Assembly: GCA_950096965.1 (NCBI GenBank)
Contig: CATNCV010000005.1
Location: 1-36,638, forward strand
DNA length: 36,638 nucleotides
Reading direction: 5' to 3'
Source of the DNA: an uncultured Clostridiaceae bacterium
GTDB lineage: Bacteria; Bacillota; Clostridia; TANB77; CAG-508
Below, piece after piece: positions 26,156 to 33,437 of this stretch. The translations under genes were made by a program, and so were the position numbers. Below the pieces are notes generated by a model. That model was given only the letters and a program-made list of their open reading frames with translations, searched no databases and had not been told where the DNA came from. Position 1 is the stretch's first letter, and each line of letters begins with the position of its first letter.

Positions 26156-27367
26156 ATGATTAGTATAAGTTTATGTATGATTGTTAAAAATGAAGAGGAT
26201 GTTATTGGACGTTGCCTAGAATGTGTGAAAGATGTTGTTGATGAAATAATAATAGTAGATACTGGCTCTAACGACTCTACAATAGAAATTGTAAAAAAAT
26301 ATACAGATCAAGTATATCATTTTAATTGGGTAGATGATTTTTCGAAGGCTCGAAACTATGCATTTTCAAGGGCTAATAAGGATTATATTATGTGGTTAGA
26401 TGCAGATGATTTTATTTTTGAAAATGACCTTATCAATTTGAAACAATTAAAAAATAATTTAGATACATCAGTTGATATGGTAATGATGAAATATAATGTT
26501 GCATTTGATGAATATAATAATCCAACACTTTCTTACTATAGAGAAAGATTAATGTCTCGTAAGAAAAATTATCAGTGGATTAGCCCTATTCATGAGGTTA
26601 TTCCTCCTAGTGGTAATATTATATATTCTGATATTGCAATTGCACACAAAAAATTACACCCTAGTGATAAAGGTAGAAATTTAAGAATTTTTAATAAAAT
26701 GATTATGGAAGGGCTAGAACTTGATCCAAGGCAACAGTTTTATTATTCTAGAGAACTATATTATAATGGTCAATATCAAAAAGCAATTGATAATTTCAAT
26801 AAATTTTTAGATTCAAAACAAGGTTGGATTGAAAATTGTATTAGTGCTTGTATTGATTTGTCTGACTGCTATAAAAAAATAAATGATAATAATAATGCTT
26901 TTTTATCATTACTCAGAAGTTTTGAATTTGATAAACCACGACCAGAAATATGTTGTAAATTAGGAAATCATTTTTTAGAAAATAATAATATAGAACTTGC
27001 TATTTTTTGGTATGAATTGGCTATTTCAAATAAGCCAGATATGAAAAATGGCGGATTCCATAATGCAGATTACTTCGGATATATACCATATATTCAACTT
27101 TGTGTATGTTATGACAAACATGCTTGGTCTATTGCTATTGGATCTAAACTTGCAAGTATCCCTATATCTTTCATACATGGATCTTCTGCTACTGCACAAC
27201 AGTCACAGTCTACACTCATATTGCACATAACATTAATGTATACAATATTGCCCTTAAAAAATTCTGCAACAGCTTTTGCACTATCTGCCATTGCTTCTAA
27301 GAATTTGTTTTGCTCTGCTACACAGTTCCATAACTTGGTTTGGTCTTTTGTTTTTCCCGCTGTATGA
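26156..27367 (+). CDS. Family 2 glycosyltransferase with TPR-like tail, 3' end replaced
   Basis: ATG preceded by AAAGGAG. Residues 1-180 form a GT-A domain of the SunS/WaaE-like family 2: start 'ISLCMIVKNEEDVIGRCLE', 'DEIIIVDTGSNDST', 'ARNYAF' and the metal-binding DADD (82-85). Residues about 190-318 form TPR-like repeats ('QFYYSRELYYNGQYQKAIDN'). After about residue 320 (C-V-C-Y-D-K) the frame runs through the antisense strand of the DUF362 gene for 83 codons to a stop, so the true C-terminus is lost. The cytosolic enzyme probably glycosylated a protein or surface glycan; whether this chimera is functional is doubtful. Not followed by a terminator. Confidence 0.8.
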   Translation: MISISLCMIVKNEEDVIGRCLECVKDVVDEIIIVDTGSNDSTIEIVKKYTDQVYHFNWVDDFSKARNYAFSRANKDYIMWLDADDFIFENDLINLKQLKNNLDTSVDMVMMKYNVAFDEYNNPTLSYYRERLMSRKKNYQWISPIHEVIPPSGNIIYSDIAIAHKKLHPSDKGRNLRIFNKMIMEGLELDPRQQFYYSRELYYNGQYQKAIDNFNKFLDSKQGWIENCISACIDLSDCYKKINDNNNAFLSLLRSFEFDKPRPEICCKLGNHFLENNNIELAIFWYELAISNKPDMKNGGFHNADYFGYIPYIQLCVCYDKHAWSIAIGSKLASIPISFIHGSSATAQQSQSTLILHITLMYTILPLKNSATAFALSAIASKNLFCSATQFHNLVWSFVFPAV

Positions 27368-27858
27368 ATCCAAGCTTTTCCTTCTGAGGAAGCAACACCT
27401 ATTGATAATTGTTTTAATGCTCCGCCATATCCTCCCATTGGGTGACCTTTAAAGTGTGATAGTACTAACATTGAATCATAATTATCTATGTTTTTTCCTA
27501 CATAATCTTTTTTTATTACTTTTCCATTAGGTATTTCTAATACTTTGTCTGGTCCTTCTGCGTCCATAATGTCTACATCAAAGTATTTAGTCCATCCATG
27601 TGTTTCCATTAATTTTTTGTGTTTATCTGTTGTATTTCTTGCTCCATCATATGCTGTATTACACTCTACAACTGTTCCATTTACTTTTTCTACAATTGCT
27701 TTTGCAAATTCAGGTCTTAAATAGTTTTGGTTTCCTTCCTCTCCTGAATGTAATTTTACTGCTACTTTTCCTTCTAATTTTACTCCTAAGGCTTCATAAA
27801 TTTTTACTAAACTTTCTGGTGTAATTTCTTTTGTAAAATATACTTTTGCTTTTTCCAT
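27109..27858 (-). pseudogene. DUF362 protein lacking its C-terminus (split gene)
   Basis: From ATG 27858 (AAAGGAG upstream) 249 residues: 'VKLHSGEEGNQNYLRPEFAK', 'DVDIMDAEGP', 'LSHFKGHPMGGYGGALKQL' and a cysteine-rich stretch CNMSVDCDCCAVAEDPCMKD before 'ILASLDPIAIDQACL'. These are features of DUF362 proteins, which are thought to be redox or Fe-S related and of unknown reaction. Normal members run about 50 residues further; here the frame ends two codons after DQACL at the junction with the glycosyltransferase. The missing tail is found at 22925-22999. Probably inactive or altered. Confidence 0.8.
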
Positions 27859-27952
27859 TTTACTTTTATCTCCTTTCATTTATTTATATATTATAATTTT
27901 CTACATTTACTAGTAGTATTATTTTCATAGTATGTATAATATTCTACATTAT

Positions 27953-27991
27953 AAAAAGAAGCACTCTTTAATTCATAGAGTCCTTCTTTTT
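27953..27991 (-). terminator. Terminator of the gene at 28021
   Basis: 15-nt arms AAAAAGAAGCACTCT and AGAGTCCTTCTTTTT with one mismatch and a 9-nt loop, flanked by T-runs on both strands, so it may work in both directions. Confidence 0.8.
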
Positions 27992-28020
27992 ATTGTACAG
28001 TTTTTAAAATCTAAAATTTT

Positions 28021-28413
28021 CTAACGACGTGGCATATGCCTATATTGTAAATATTTTACTGTATCTTCTATTTTTTTCAACTTTGCATTCATTAACATTA
28101 TTTCTAATGGATCAATTGGAGTTGTTTCATTTTGTATAATAGTCTTTGCAATTTTTTGCGCCAGTTCTAATACAGTATCTACACCATATTTTGATACATT
28201 ATGCCTACCAATGCACCACTTCGCTTCATTGCTACTATCTATATTAAGTAAGTTAATATCACAATTTGGATTTTCGCAAAGCATTATTACTGCTTCCCAA
28301 AAATTAGGTTGCACTTTCTCATTAATTTGGTAAATAGTTGAAAAATATTTAACATATTTACTAGCTTTTTCTCTAGATACTCTTTTGACTGTTTCTACCT
28401 GTTCATTTTGCAT
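28021..28413 (-). CDS. Hypothetical cytosolic protein
   Basis: 130 residues, well-placed AAGGAGG before the ATG, its own promoter and terminator. Mostly helical and charged, with no signal or membrane helix. Two Cys in 'MLCENPNCDINLL' (about 44-56) and a third in 'EAKWCIGRHNVSKYG' (about 63-77) are its most distinctive segments; the latter resembles a short loop of a nucleotide- or DNA-binding domain but I cannot name a family. The C-terminal half (about 80-130) reads as two helices ending in RHMPRR. Confidence 0.7.
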   Translation of the reverse strand: MQNEQVETVKRVSREKASKYVKYFSTIYQINEKVQPNFWEAVIMLCENPNCDINLLNIDSSNEAKWCIGRHNVSKYGVDTVLELAQKIAKTIIQNETTPIDPLEIMLMNAKLKKIEDTVKYLQYRHMPRR

Positions 28414-28472
28414 AAAATTACCTCCTTACAATTGTAATTTGAGATTAATGTATACTGTTTGGTTGCTTTACT

Positions 28473-28502
28473 ATTATACACTACTATTTGAATTATTTTC
28501 AA
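28473..28502 (-). promoter_or_regulatory. Promoter of the hypothetical gene at 28413
   Basis: TTGAAA (28502-28497), 18-nt spacer, TATAAT (28478-28473) on the minus strand, 60 nt upstream of the ATG. Confidence 0.65.
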
Positions 28503-28567
28503 GTATTTTATATAAATTCTTTTCAAATATTTTTTGCCAAATATTATATTTATAATTATATACATTT

Positions 28568-28669
28568 TTAATATATTAATCTTTCGCCATTTACTAATGG
28601 ATTTAATGCTCTTATTTTTATATTAGATAAGTTTATTTCTGCTACATCTTCTTTCTGTATTATCCTAAT
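28568..28669 (-). pseudogene. Possible 3' remnant of an unidentified gene
   Basis: Directly after the ZIP gene an open frame reads QKEDVAEINLSNIKIRALNP and then LVNGERLIY-stop. The pattern of a beta strand followed by a conserved-looking NGERLIY ending reads like the C-terminus of a protein, but no start exists and the upstream part is the ZIP gene in another frame. Confidence 0.3.
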
Positions 28670-29394
28670 GCTACATCTAAAATCATCATAATAACAAATC
28701 CTATTGCTACTCCTATTGTTCCTATGTTTGAGTGTTCACCTTCTTGTGATTCTGGGATTAGTTCTTCCACTACAACATATATCATTGCTCCTGCTGCAAA
28801 TGATAGTAGGTATGGAAGTATTGGTATTACTATATTGGTTAATAATATTGTTATTATTGCTCCTACTGGTTCTACTATTCCAGATAGTGTTCCATATAAA
28901 AATGCTTTTGATTTTGACATTCCTTCACTTTTTAATGGCATTGATATTATTGCTCCTTCTGGAAAGTTTTGTATTGCAATTCCAATAGATAATATAAATG
29001 CTCCTGCTACTGTAATTCCACTATTTCCGAGAATAGCACCAGCAAATGTTACTCCTACTGCCATTCCTTCTGGCAAATTATGAAGTGTTACTGCAAGAAT
29101 TAGCATTGTTGTTTTCTTTAAACGTGACTTCATTCCTTCTGGCTTAGTGCTTTCTAAGTGCATATGTGGAATTATGCTGTCTAAAGTTAGTAAAAATACT
29201 ATTCCTAATAAGAAACCTATTGCAGATGGAACCCAGCCATTTTTTCCTTGTTCCTCTGCCATGTTTAGTGATGGTATAAGTAGTGACCAAATTGATGCTG
29301 CTATCATTACCCCTGCTGCAAAACCTAATAGTAGTTTTTTTATTTTATTATTTATCTTGTTTTTCATTAAAAATACCATTGCAGAACCTAACAT
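28660..29394 (-). CDS. ZIP-family metal transporter (zinc/iron uptake)
   Basis: 244 residues with about eight membrane helices. The metal-site helices are clear: TLHNLPEGMAVG (helix IV) and IQNFPEGAIISMPL (helix V), plus a histidine-bearing loop 'IIPHMHLESTKPEGM'. ZIP proteins bring Zn2+ or other divalent cations into the cytosol. The N-terminus is short by one helix: upstream of the ATG at 29394 the same frame encodes GLAIGLIIPFIGT with no stop or usable start codon. An ATG with AAAGGA 8 nt upstream lies at 29437, one base out of frame because of an apparent extra C at 29434. The true gene is therefore probably 28660-29437 with a +1 frameshift. Confidence 0.85.
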   Translation of the reverse strand: MLGSAMVFLMKNKINNKIKKLLLGFAAGVMIAASIWSLLIPSLNMAEEQGKNGWVPSAIGFLLGIVFLLTLDSIIPHMHLESTKPEGMKSRLKKTTMLILAVTLHNLPEGMAVGVTFAGAILGNSGITVAGAFILSIGIAIQNFPEGAIISMPLKSEGMSKSKAFLYGTLSGIVEPVGAIITILLTNIVIPILPYLLSFAAGAMIYVVVEELIPESQEGEHSNIGTIGVAIGFVIMMILDVALG

Positions 29395-29472
29395 TGTACC
29401 TATAAATGGTATTATTAACCCAATAGCTAAACCGCATATAATTCATCCTTTCATTTCATTCTTATTTTTTTA

Positions 29473-29913
29473 TTATTTGTAAAATGAAAGAAAGTTATTT
29501 AAGTTTTTCTCATGATATTCAATATTTTTTATCTTTTTTACAGCTCTCATAGTATACTTTGTTTTATTTTTTAGAATTATTTTTATCTTTTTATATACTA
29601 TATCTTCATTTTTTATAATTACTTTTTCTATGTCATCATTATTTATAAAAATATAATTATCTATATCAATTTTGTTTTTTGTTAAAGTATCTGCAACTAT
29701 TGGAATAAGGCATATTCCTTTATCAAACTTATTAAATAAATATCCCATTACTTTTTTATTTCTTTTCATTTCAATAATTGCTCCAACTGCTCCAAATAAC
29801 ATAGGAAGTATTGATGGTTCTATTTGACATGTGAAGCAATAATTATATTCTCCATAGCAATCTACTTTTTTAAAATATTCTTCTAATTTTTCTAATGTAT
29901 TAAAATCTTCCAT
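29473..29913 (-). CDS. Hypothetical protein
   Basis: I start at the ATG at 29913 (MEDFNTLEKLEEYFKKVDCYG), because GGAG lies 11 nt upstream; an ATG at 29946 lacks a ribosome site. About 146 residues. The N-terminal half includes 'FTCQIEPSILPMLFGAVGAI', hydrophobic but short of a clear membrane helix, and the C-terminal half (about 85-140) alternates I/V with K in a beta-rich pattern ('EKVIIKNEDIVYKKIKIIL') reminiscent of a PH-like fold. No known family is assigned. A bidirectional hairpin lies upstream at 30102. Confidence 0.65.
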   Translation of the reverse strand: MEDFNTLEKLEEYFKKVDCYGEYNYCFTCQIEPSILPMLFGAVGAIIEMKRNKKVMGYLFNKFDKGICLIPIVADTLTKNKIDIDNYIFINNDDIEKVIIKNEDIVYKKIKIILKNKTKYTMRAVKKIKNIEYHEKNLNNFLSFYK

Positions 29914-30101
29914 TACAATATTAACTCCATTTTTTCTAATTTTCATTTTCTTTTAAAAGCCTATCTAAATCATATACTCCATTTGCAGTTTTATTTTTCT
30001 CCTTATTTACTTATTATTATTTTATAATTAAATATTAGCACAAGCATAAATAAATATCAATAAAAAATAGAATTATATTCTGTTTATAATTTTTGTACTT
30101 T

Positions 30102-30128
30102 AAAAGGAGCAAAAATTTTGCTCCTTTT
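30102..30128 (-). terminator. Terminator after the membrane gene at 30150
   Basis: AAAAGGAGCAAAA / TTTTGCTCCTTTT, 13-nt arms almost back to back, followed by T's on the minus strand's reverse complement side; 21 nt past the stop codon. The effective loop is the central AAAATTTT. Confidence 0.65.
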
Positions 30129-30149
30129 ACATCATATGCAATTTTAATC

Positions 30150-30638
30150 TTAATTTTCTTTCTTCACACGGTAATAAGTGTAGAACCAGTCTTTGAAAAT
30201 TCTTTTATATTCAAAAAATTCTTCTTTATCTTTGAAATTCATAAAAATTATAACTATATCATCTATAAGCCTAGCATAAAAATTAGCATGTTCAATTAAT
30301 ACTATATCACATATTTCTTTAATTGGTTGTACTTCTATATATTCATTTAATGACAAATATTTTTCAACGTACATTTCGCTTCTTTTAGCCTTTTCTGAAT
30401 CTTCAAATGCCATAGGTAGTAGAAACCTTCGTATAATAAATGTTAGTGTAGTAATTAGCAAGATTGCTATTACTAAAGGAATTCTAGATTCTGCTTCTGC
30501 TATTACATAGATAAATCCTAATACCCCAATGAACAATATACATATACTAAATATAAAGGTCTTCTTTTCCCAGAATGTTTTTAGGCTACGAATCCAAATA
30601 TAAAAGCCTGTGGGAATTATTGTTACAACGCAGAACAA
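30150..30638 (-). CDS. Membrane protein of unknown function, start unclear
   Basis: About 162 residues if a TTG at 30638 is used. Helices at about 2-16, 28-47 and 53-72, then a charged soluble domain ('EYIEVQPIKEICDIVLIEHA', 'FKDKEEFFEYKRIFKDWFY'). No Shine-Dalgarno precedes the TTG, and the frame remains open for about 16 more codons upstream (to a TAA near 30680), encoding ILWEFQQLSADLIYL, which looks like real protein. So the 5' end may have been lost where it now meets the bile salt hydrolase gene. No family recognised. Confidence 0.55.
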   Translation of the reverse strand: MFCVVTIIPTGFYIWIRSLKTFWEKKTFIFSICILFIGVLGFIYVIAEAESRIPLVIAILLITTLTFIIRRFLLPMAFEDSEKAKRSEMYVEKYLSLNEYIEVQPIKEICDIVLIEHANFYARLIDDIVIIFMNFKDKEEFFEYKRIFKDWFYTYYRVKKEN

Positions 30639-30696
30639 ATAAATTAAATCTGCTGAAAGTTGCTGAAACTCCCATAAAATTGCAAGAAAAATTTAG

Positions 30697-31671
30697 CTAA
30701 TTTTGTAAGCTTATTTGCTCTTCTTTTATTGTAGGGTATTTTATAAGTTCACTGCTGTCTAAATTTTCCTTATTCATATCTATCGCTGTAATTTGATGAT
30801 TATCATAAGTTGTATAATAATATATTCCTTTATTTGTATTGCAACATGATGTATATATTGTTATTTCATATTTGCCATCTCCTAAATTGCAGCAACCTCT
30901 TTGTTGGTCTACTGAATTTAATATGTGAAAGAATTGGCTAACACTTTCTTTTTCTCCTTCTAAAGAAATTGAGTTTAATTTTACAAATGCTGCGCGTACA
31001 AATCTTGATTGTGATGACAAGTCTCCTGGGAGGCCTATTGCTCCCATTCCGCGGCTATATGTTTTTAAATTTATGCCTTTTGAAAATGTATTTTGTGGCT
31101 CTTTTGTTGATAAACTCATATAGTTATTTAGGTTAAACATTTGCATATCAAAGGGTGGATTATTGGTTAATACTCCTACTGGGTTTTCATATATTTTTAT
31201 ACCTTCTTTTAAAGGTTCTACTGTTATTGTTTCTGTGCTATCTGATATAATATAGTGAAGCTGGGCTACTGGTAAATTTTCATTAAATTGCCTATCTAAT
31301 AAATTCATATTTTCTATTAGTTTTTGAGCTTCTTTTACTGTGGCACATTTACTTAAAATCCATGGTATGAATTCAAATTGGTTTATATTATTTTTTCCTT
31401 CTATCTTTTTATTGTAGTAGCTATTACCTACAAAATTTAGACCTGCCATTGCTAATCCTTTTTCATTTACTCCATCATAATATAATGGGTAATTTTCTGT
31501 TACATGAGCCATACCAATTATGGCATAATGAGTATCTATATTTCCTTCTTCTATAAAATGAAATGGATAATTTCTCGGAGTTATTGTTACATCATCTCCA
31601 TAAGAAAATTCATAGTCTAGTGTTCGTCCAAAATAAAAGTCTTTTGTTTTATATGTTACTGCTGTACACAT
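30697..31671 (-). CDS. bsh: Choloylglycine (bile salt) hydrolase
   Basis: 324 residues, AAGGAGG before the ATG. An N-terminal-nucleophile hydrolase: processed Cys2 (M-C-T-A-V-T), R16 and D19 (FGRTLDYE), N79 (AGLNFVGN), N170/N171 (GVLTNNPPFD) and R223 (SQSRFVRAAF) correspond to the catalytic set of the bile salt hydrolase/penicillin V acylase family. The LPGDLSS motif before the catalytic Arg favours bile salt hydrolase over penicillin V acylase. It deconjugates taurine or glycine from bile acids in the cytosol, a hallmark of gut bacteria. Length is normal and it stands alone with its own start region. Confidence 0.9.
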   Translation of the reverse strand: MCTAVTYKTKDFYFGRTLDYEFSYGDDVTITPRNYPFHFIEEGNIDTHYAIIGMAHVTENYPLYYDGVNEKGLAMAGLNFVGNSYYNKKIEGKNNINQFEFIPWILSKCATVKEAQKLIENMNLLDRQFNENLPVAQLHYIISDSTETITVEPLKEGIKIYENPVGVLTNNPPFDMQMFNLNNYMSLSTKEPQNTFSKGINLKTYSRGMGAIGLPGDLSSQSRFVRAAFVKLNSISLEGEKESVSQFFHILNSVDQQRGCCNLGDGKYEITIYTSCCNTNKGIYYYTTYDNHQITAIDMNKENLDSSELIKYPTIKEEQISLQN

Positions 31672-31753
31672 ATTTGCACTCCTCCTTTAATTATTTATAT
31701 TATAATTATGATATATATTCTTATAAAAAATACTGTAATTTTCATTCAAATGA

Positions 31754-31785
31754 AAAGAGTCAATACTATTTTGCATTGACTCTTT
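31754..31785 (-). terminator. Terminator of the membrane gene at 31838
   Basis: AAAGAGTCAAT / ATTGACTCTTT, 11-bp stem with 10-nt loop, followed by TTTT on the minus strand. Confidence 0.75.
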
Positions 31786-31819
31786 AAGTTTAAATTAACA
31801 AAAATGCTGATTTAAACTT
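31786..31819 (-). terminator. Second hairpin before the terminator
   Basis: AAGTTTAAAT / ATTTAAACTT, 10-bp stem with 14-nt loop, immediately downstream of the stop at 31838. Without a T-run it is probably only a stabilising stem. Confidence 0.4.
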
Positions 31820-31837
31820 ATCTTGTTTTTTTGCATA

Positions 31838-32413
31838 TTATTTTCTAAAAATATCAATAATTTCTAATATAAGTTCTAGCAAAATCTTTAGCATAAGTAA
31901 AATTACTATACTAATAAAAGCTGAAAATGCTATAACAAACGTTTTATCAATATTTTTTATTTGTTGCTTATATGTTTCAAAATCTTCTTCAAATTGGATA
32001 CTATAGTCTTCTTCCAATATTTTCAAATCTTTTGATAATGTAATTGTTGCATAGTAGTTATTGTCTCTTCTTAAAGGTTCATTTATAACATAATACAAAA
32101 TAATATTTTCACCCTTATTGTAAATTCTATAACTTATACTTTCTTCATTAACATATCCATCATCCTCTGTAAGAATAATGTTTGAAATTTTCTTAAGCTC
32201 TATTCCTTCTCCTTCAATAATGCAGTTTGCTGATATTTCTTTTAACAAATTACATTTTTGTTTTTTAATTTGATAGCTGCTTTCAATGTCTGAATCATCA
32301 GATGTTAATGTTTTTTGAATAATTGGATTAACAATTGCATATGTAATACATATTGCTATTATTAATAAAAAAAATGTTACTACCTTTGGTATTCTCCGCT
32401 TTTCTTCTTTCAT
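31838..32413 (-). CDS. Double-anchored membrane protein of unknown function
   Basis: 191 residues with AGGATGG before the ATG. An N-terminal helix (about 10-30, VVTFFLLIIAICITYAIV) and a C-terminal helix (about 158-182) flank a 125-residue extracytoplasmic domain that is acidic and beta-rich, with two cysteines (C54, C64; 'KKQKCNLLKEISANCIIEGE') that could form a disulfide. No family recognised. Its sixth codon is CGG read as Arg in frame, one of two such ordinary CGG codons in the window. Confidence 0.65.
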   Translation of the reverse strand: MKEEKRRIPKVVTFFLLIIAICITYAIVNPIIQKTLTSDDSDIESSYQIKKQKCNLLKEISANCIIEGEGIELKKISNIILTEDDGYVNEESISYRIYNKGENIILYYVINEPLRRDNNYYATITLSKDLKILEEDYSIQFEEDFETYKQQIKNIDKTFVIAFSAFISIVILLMLKILLELILEIIDIFRK

Positions 32414-32486
32414 TTTCCATCCTCCTTAAAATAATCATTTTACTATAGCTGCTAAAATATTTGTAAAAATAGGAAAATATATAATT

Positions 32487-32535
32487 AAAAACAGTTGTAT
32501 TATAACATAAATTTATGTTATATACAACTGTTTTT
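32487..32535 (-). terminator. Long stem terminator of the TfoX-N gene
   Basis: Arms of 24-25 nt (32487-32511 and 32512-32535) pair with one bulge and a tight turn; T-runs flank it on both strands. 9 nt past the stop. Confidence 0.85.
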
Positions 32536-32544
32536 ATTATTTCA

Positions 32545-32865
32545 CTATTGCTTCTTTTTCTTAGGTTTTGGCATAGGTGTAACTTCCTCTATTTTGCTTA
32601 CAACATTCTTGCAAAATTCCGAATTATCAATATCTAATATATAATGTTCTTTTGCTCCTTTATATGGGTATCCTAGTTTTGAATCTTTCATCATTTCTTC
32701 TATACATTCTAATTTTTTAACAAATGCATTGTTATCACAAACTATAATAATTGGCTTATCATTAACATATACCATAAATTCTCCAAACATTTTCTTATAC
32801 CTAATAGCCCCAATTCCATTTATTTGTTCACATACATATTCTATATATTCATTTGTAGTTGCCAT
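32545..32865 (-). CDS. TfoX N-terminal domain protein
   Basis: 106 residues. The TfoX_N signature is clear: 'IRYKKMFGEFMVYVNDKPII' (about 21-40), followed by 'CDNNAFVKKLE' and 'GYPYKGAKEHYILD', ending in a Lys-rich tail (PKPKKKKQ). Only the N-terminal domain is present, as in many small Firmicute homologues; the C-terminal domain of the Haemophilus competence regulator is missing. Function in this group is unknown. No competence genes lie nearby. Confidence 0.85.
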   Translation of the reverse strand: MATTNEYIEYVCEQINGIGAIRYKKMFGEFMVYVNDKPIIIVCDNNAFVKKLECIEEMMKDSKLGYPYKGAKEHYILDIDNSEFCKNVVSKIEEVTPMPKPKKKKQ

Positions 32866-32987
32866 TTTTTCTTCGTATGTTAGTTAAAAAATCTAACATA
32901 CTCCTCCATTCTTTTTTATTTTATATCTTTAAAACCTGCATATGTTTAAGGAGTATAAAATTTGTTTTTCTACTTTTTTCATATTAA

Positions 32988-33437
32988 TCATTTCTTGAAA
33001 ATATTTCTAATTTTCTTTATAATTTTATTAATAATATTATCTTTTATTTCCATTAAAGTTTCTTCATTAGTATCCTTTTTTTCTTTATATAACTTATTCA
33101 TTTGCCTATTTTTAAAAAGATTATCATAATTATATTTTTTATGTAGTTCTTCTTGATAATGCTGTTCGTTACTTTTATAGTTATTTAAAGCAAACTCTTT
33201 TAACTTTTCATCCTTATTAATATACTTTAAATATATATAGGATAATACAATTCTAGTTTCTTTACTTTTTATTTGAAACTGTAATGGAATATTTTTATTA
33301 AACTTAAATTTATAGTTATTATCCTTATTTTTTACAATATATTTTTGCTTTTCTTGTGGTAGTTTATTAAATTGTTTTAATTCAGTTAATATATAATAAA
33401 TTTCACTACATGTTTTTGAACTTATTTTATTTATCAT
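32988..33437 (-). CDS. Hypothetical protein, coupled to the transglutaminase-like gene
   Basis: 149 residues, highly charged (Lys/Asn-rich), without signal or membrane helix. N-terminal 'SSKTCSEIYYILTELKQFNK' and 'LSYIYLKYINKDEKL' (about 75-89) suggest a helical domain; the rest is a Lys/Glu-rich tail. Its start overlaps the end of the upstream gene by 11 nt, so it is translated in coupling with it. Small proteins with this N-terminus recur in gut Clostridia, as far as I recall, but have no assigned function. Confidence 0.75.
   Translation of the reverse strand: MINKISSKTCSEIYYILTELKQFNKLPQEKQKYIVKNKDNNYKFKFNKNIPLQFQIKSKETRIVLSYIYLKYINKDEKLKEFALNNYKSNEQHYQEELHKKYNYDNLFKNRQMNKLYKEKKDTNEETLMEIKDNIINKIIKKIRNIFKK

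Noticed and set aside
7138-29437. Reassignment of CGG to a different amino acid or to stop
   Set aside because: At the three sites reading CGG as any residue does not restore the frame, and two other genes (18887-19528 and 31838-32413) use CGG in frame where Arg is acceptable.
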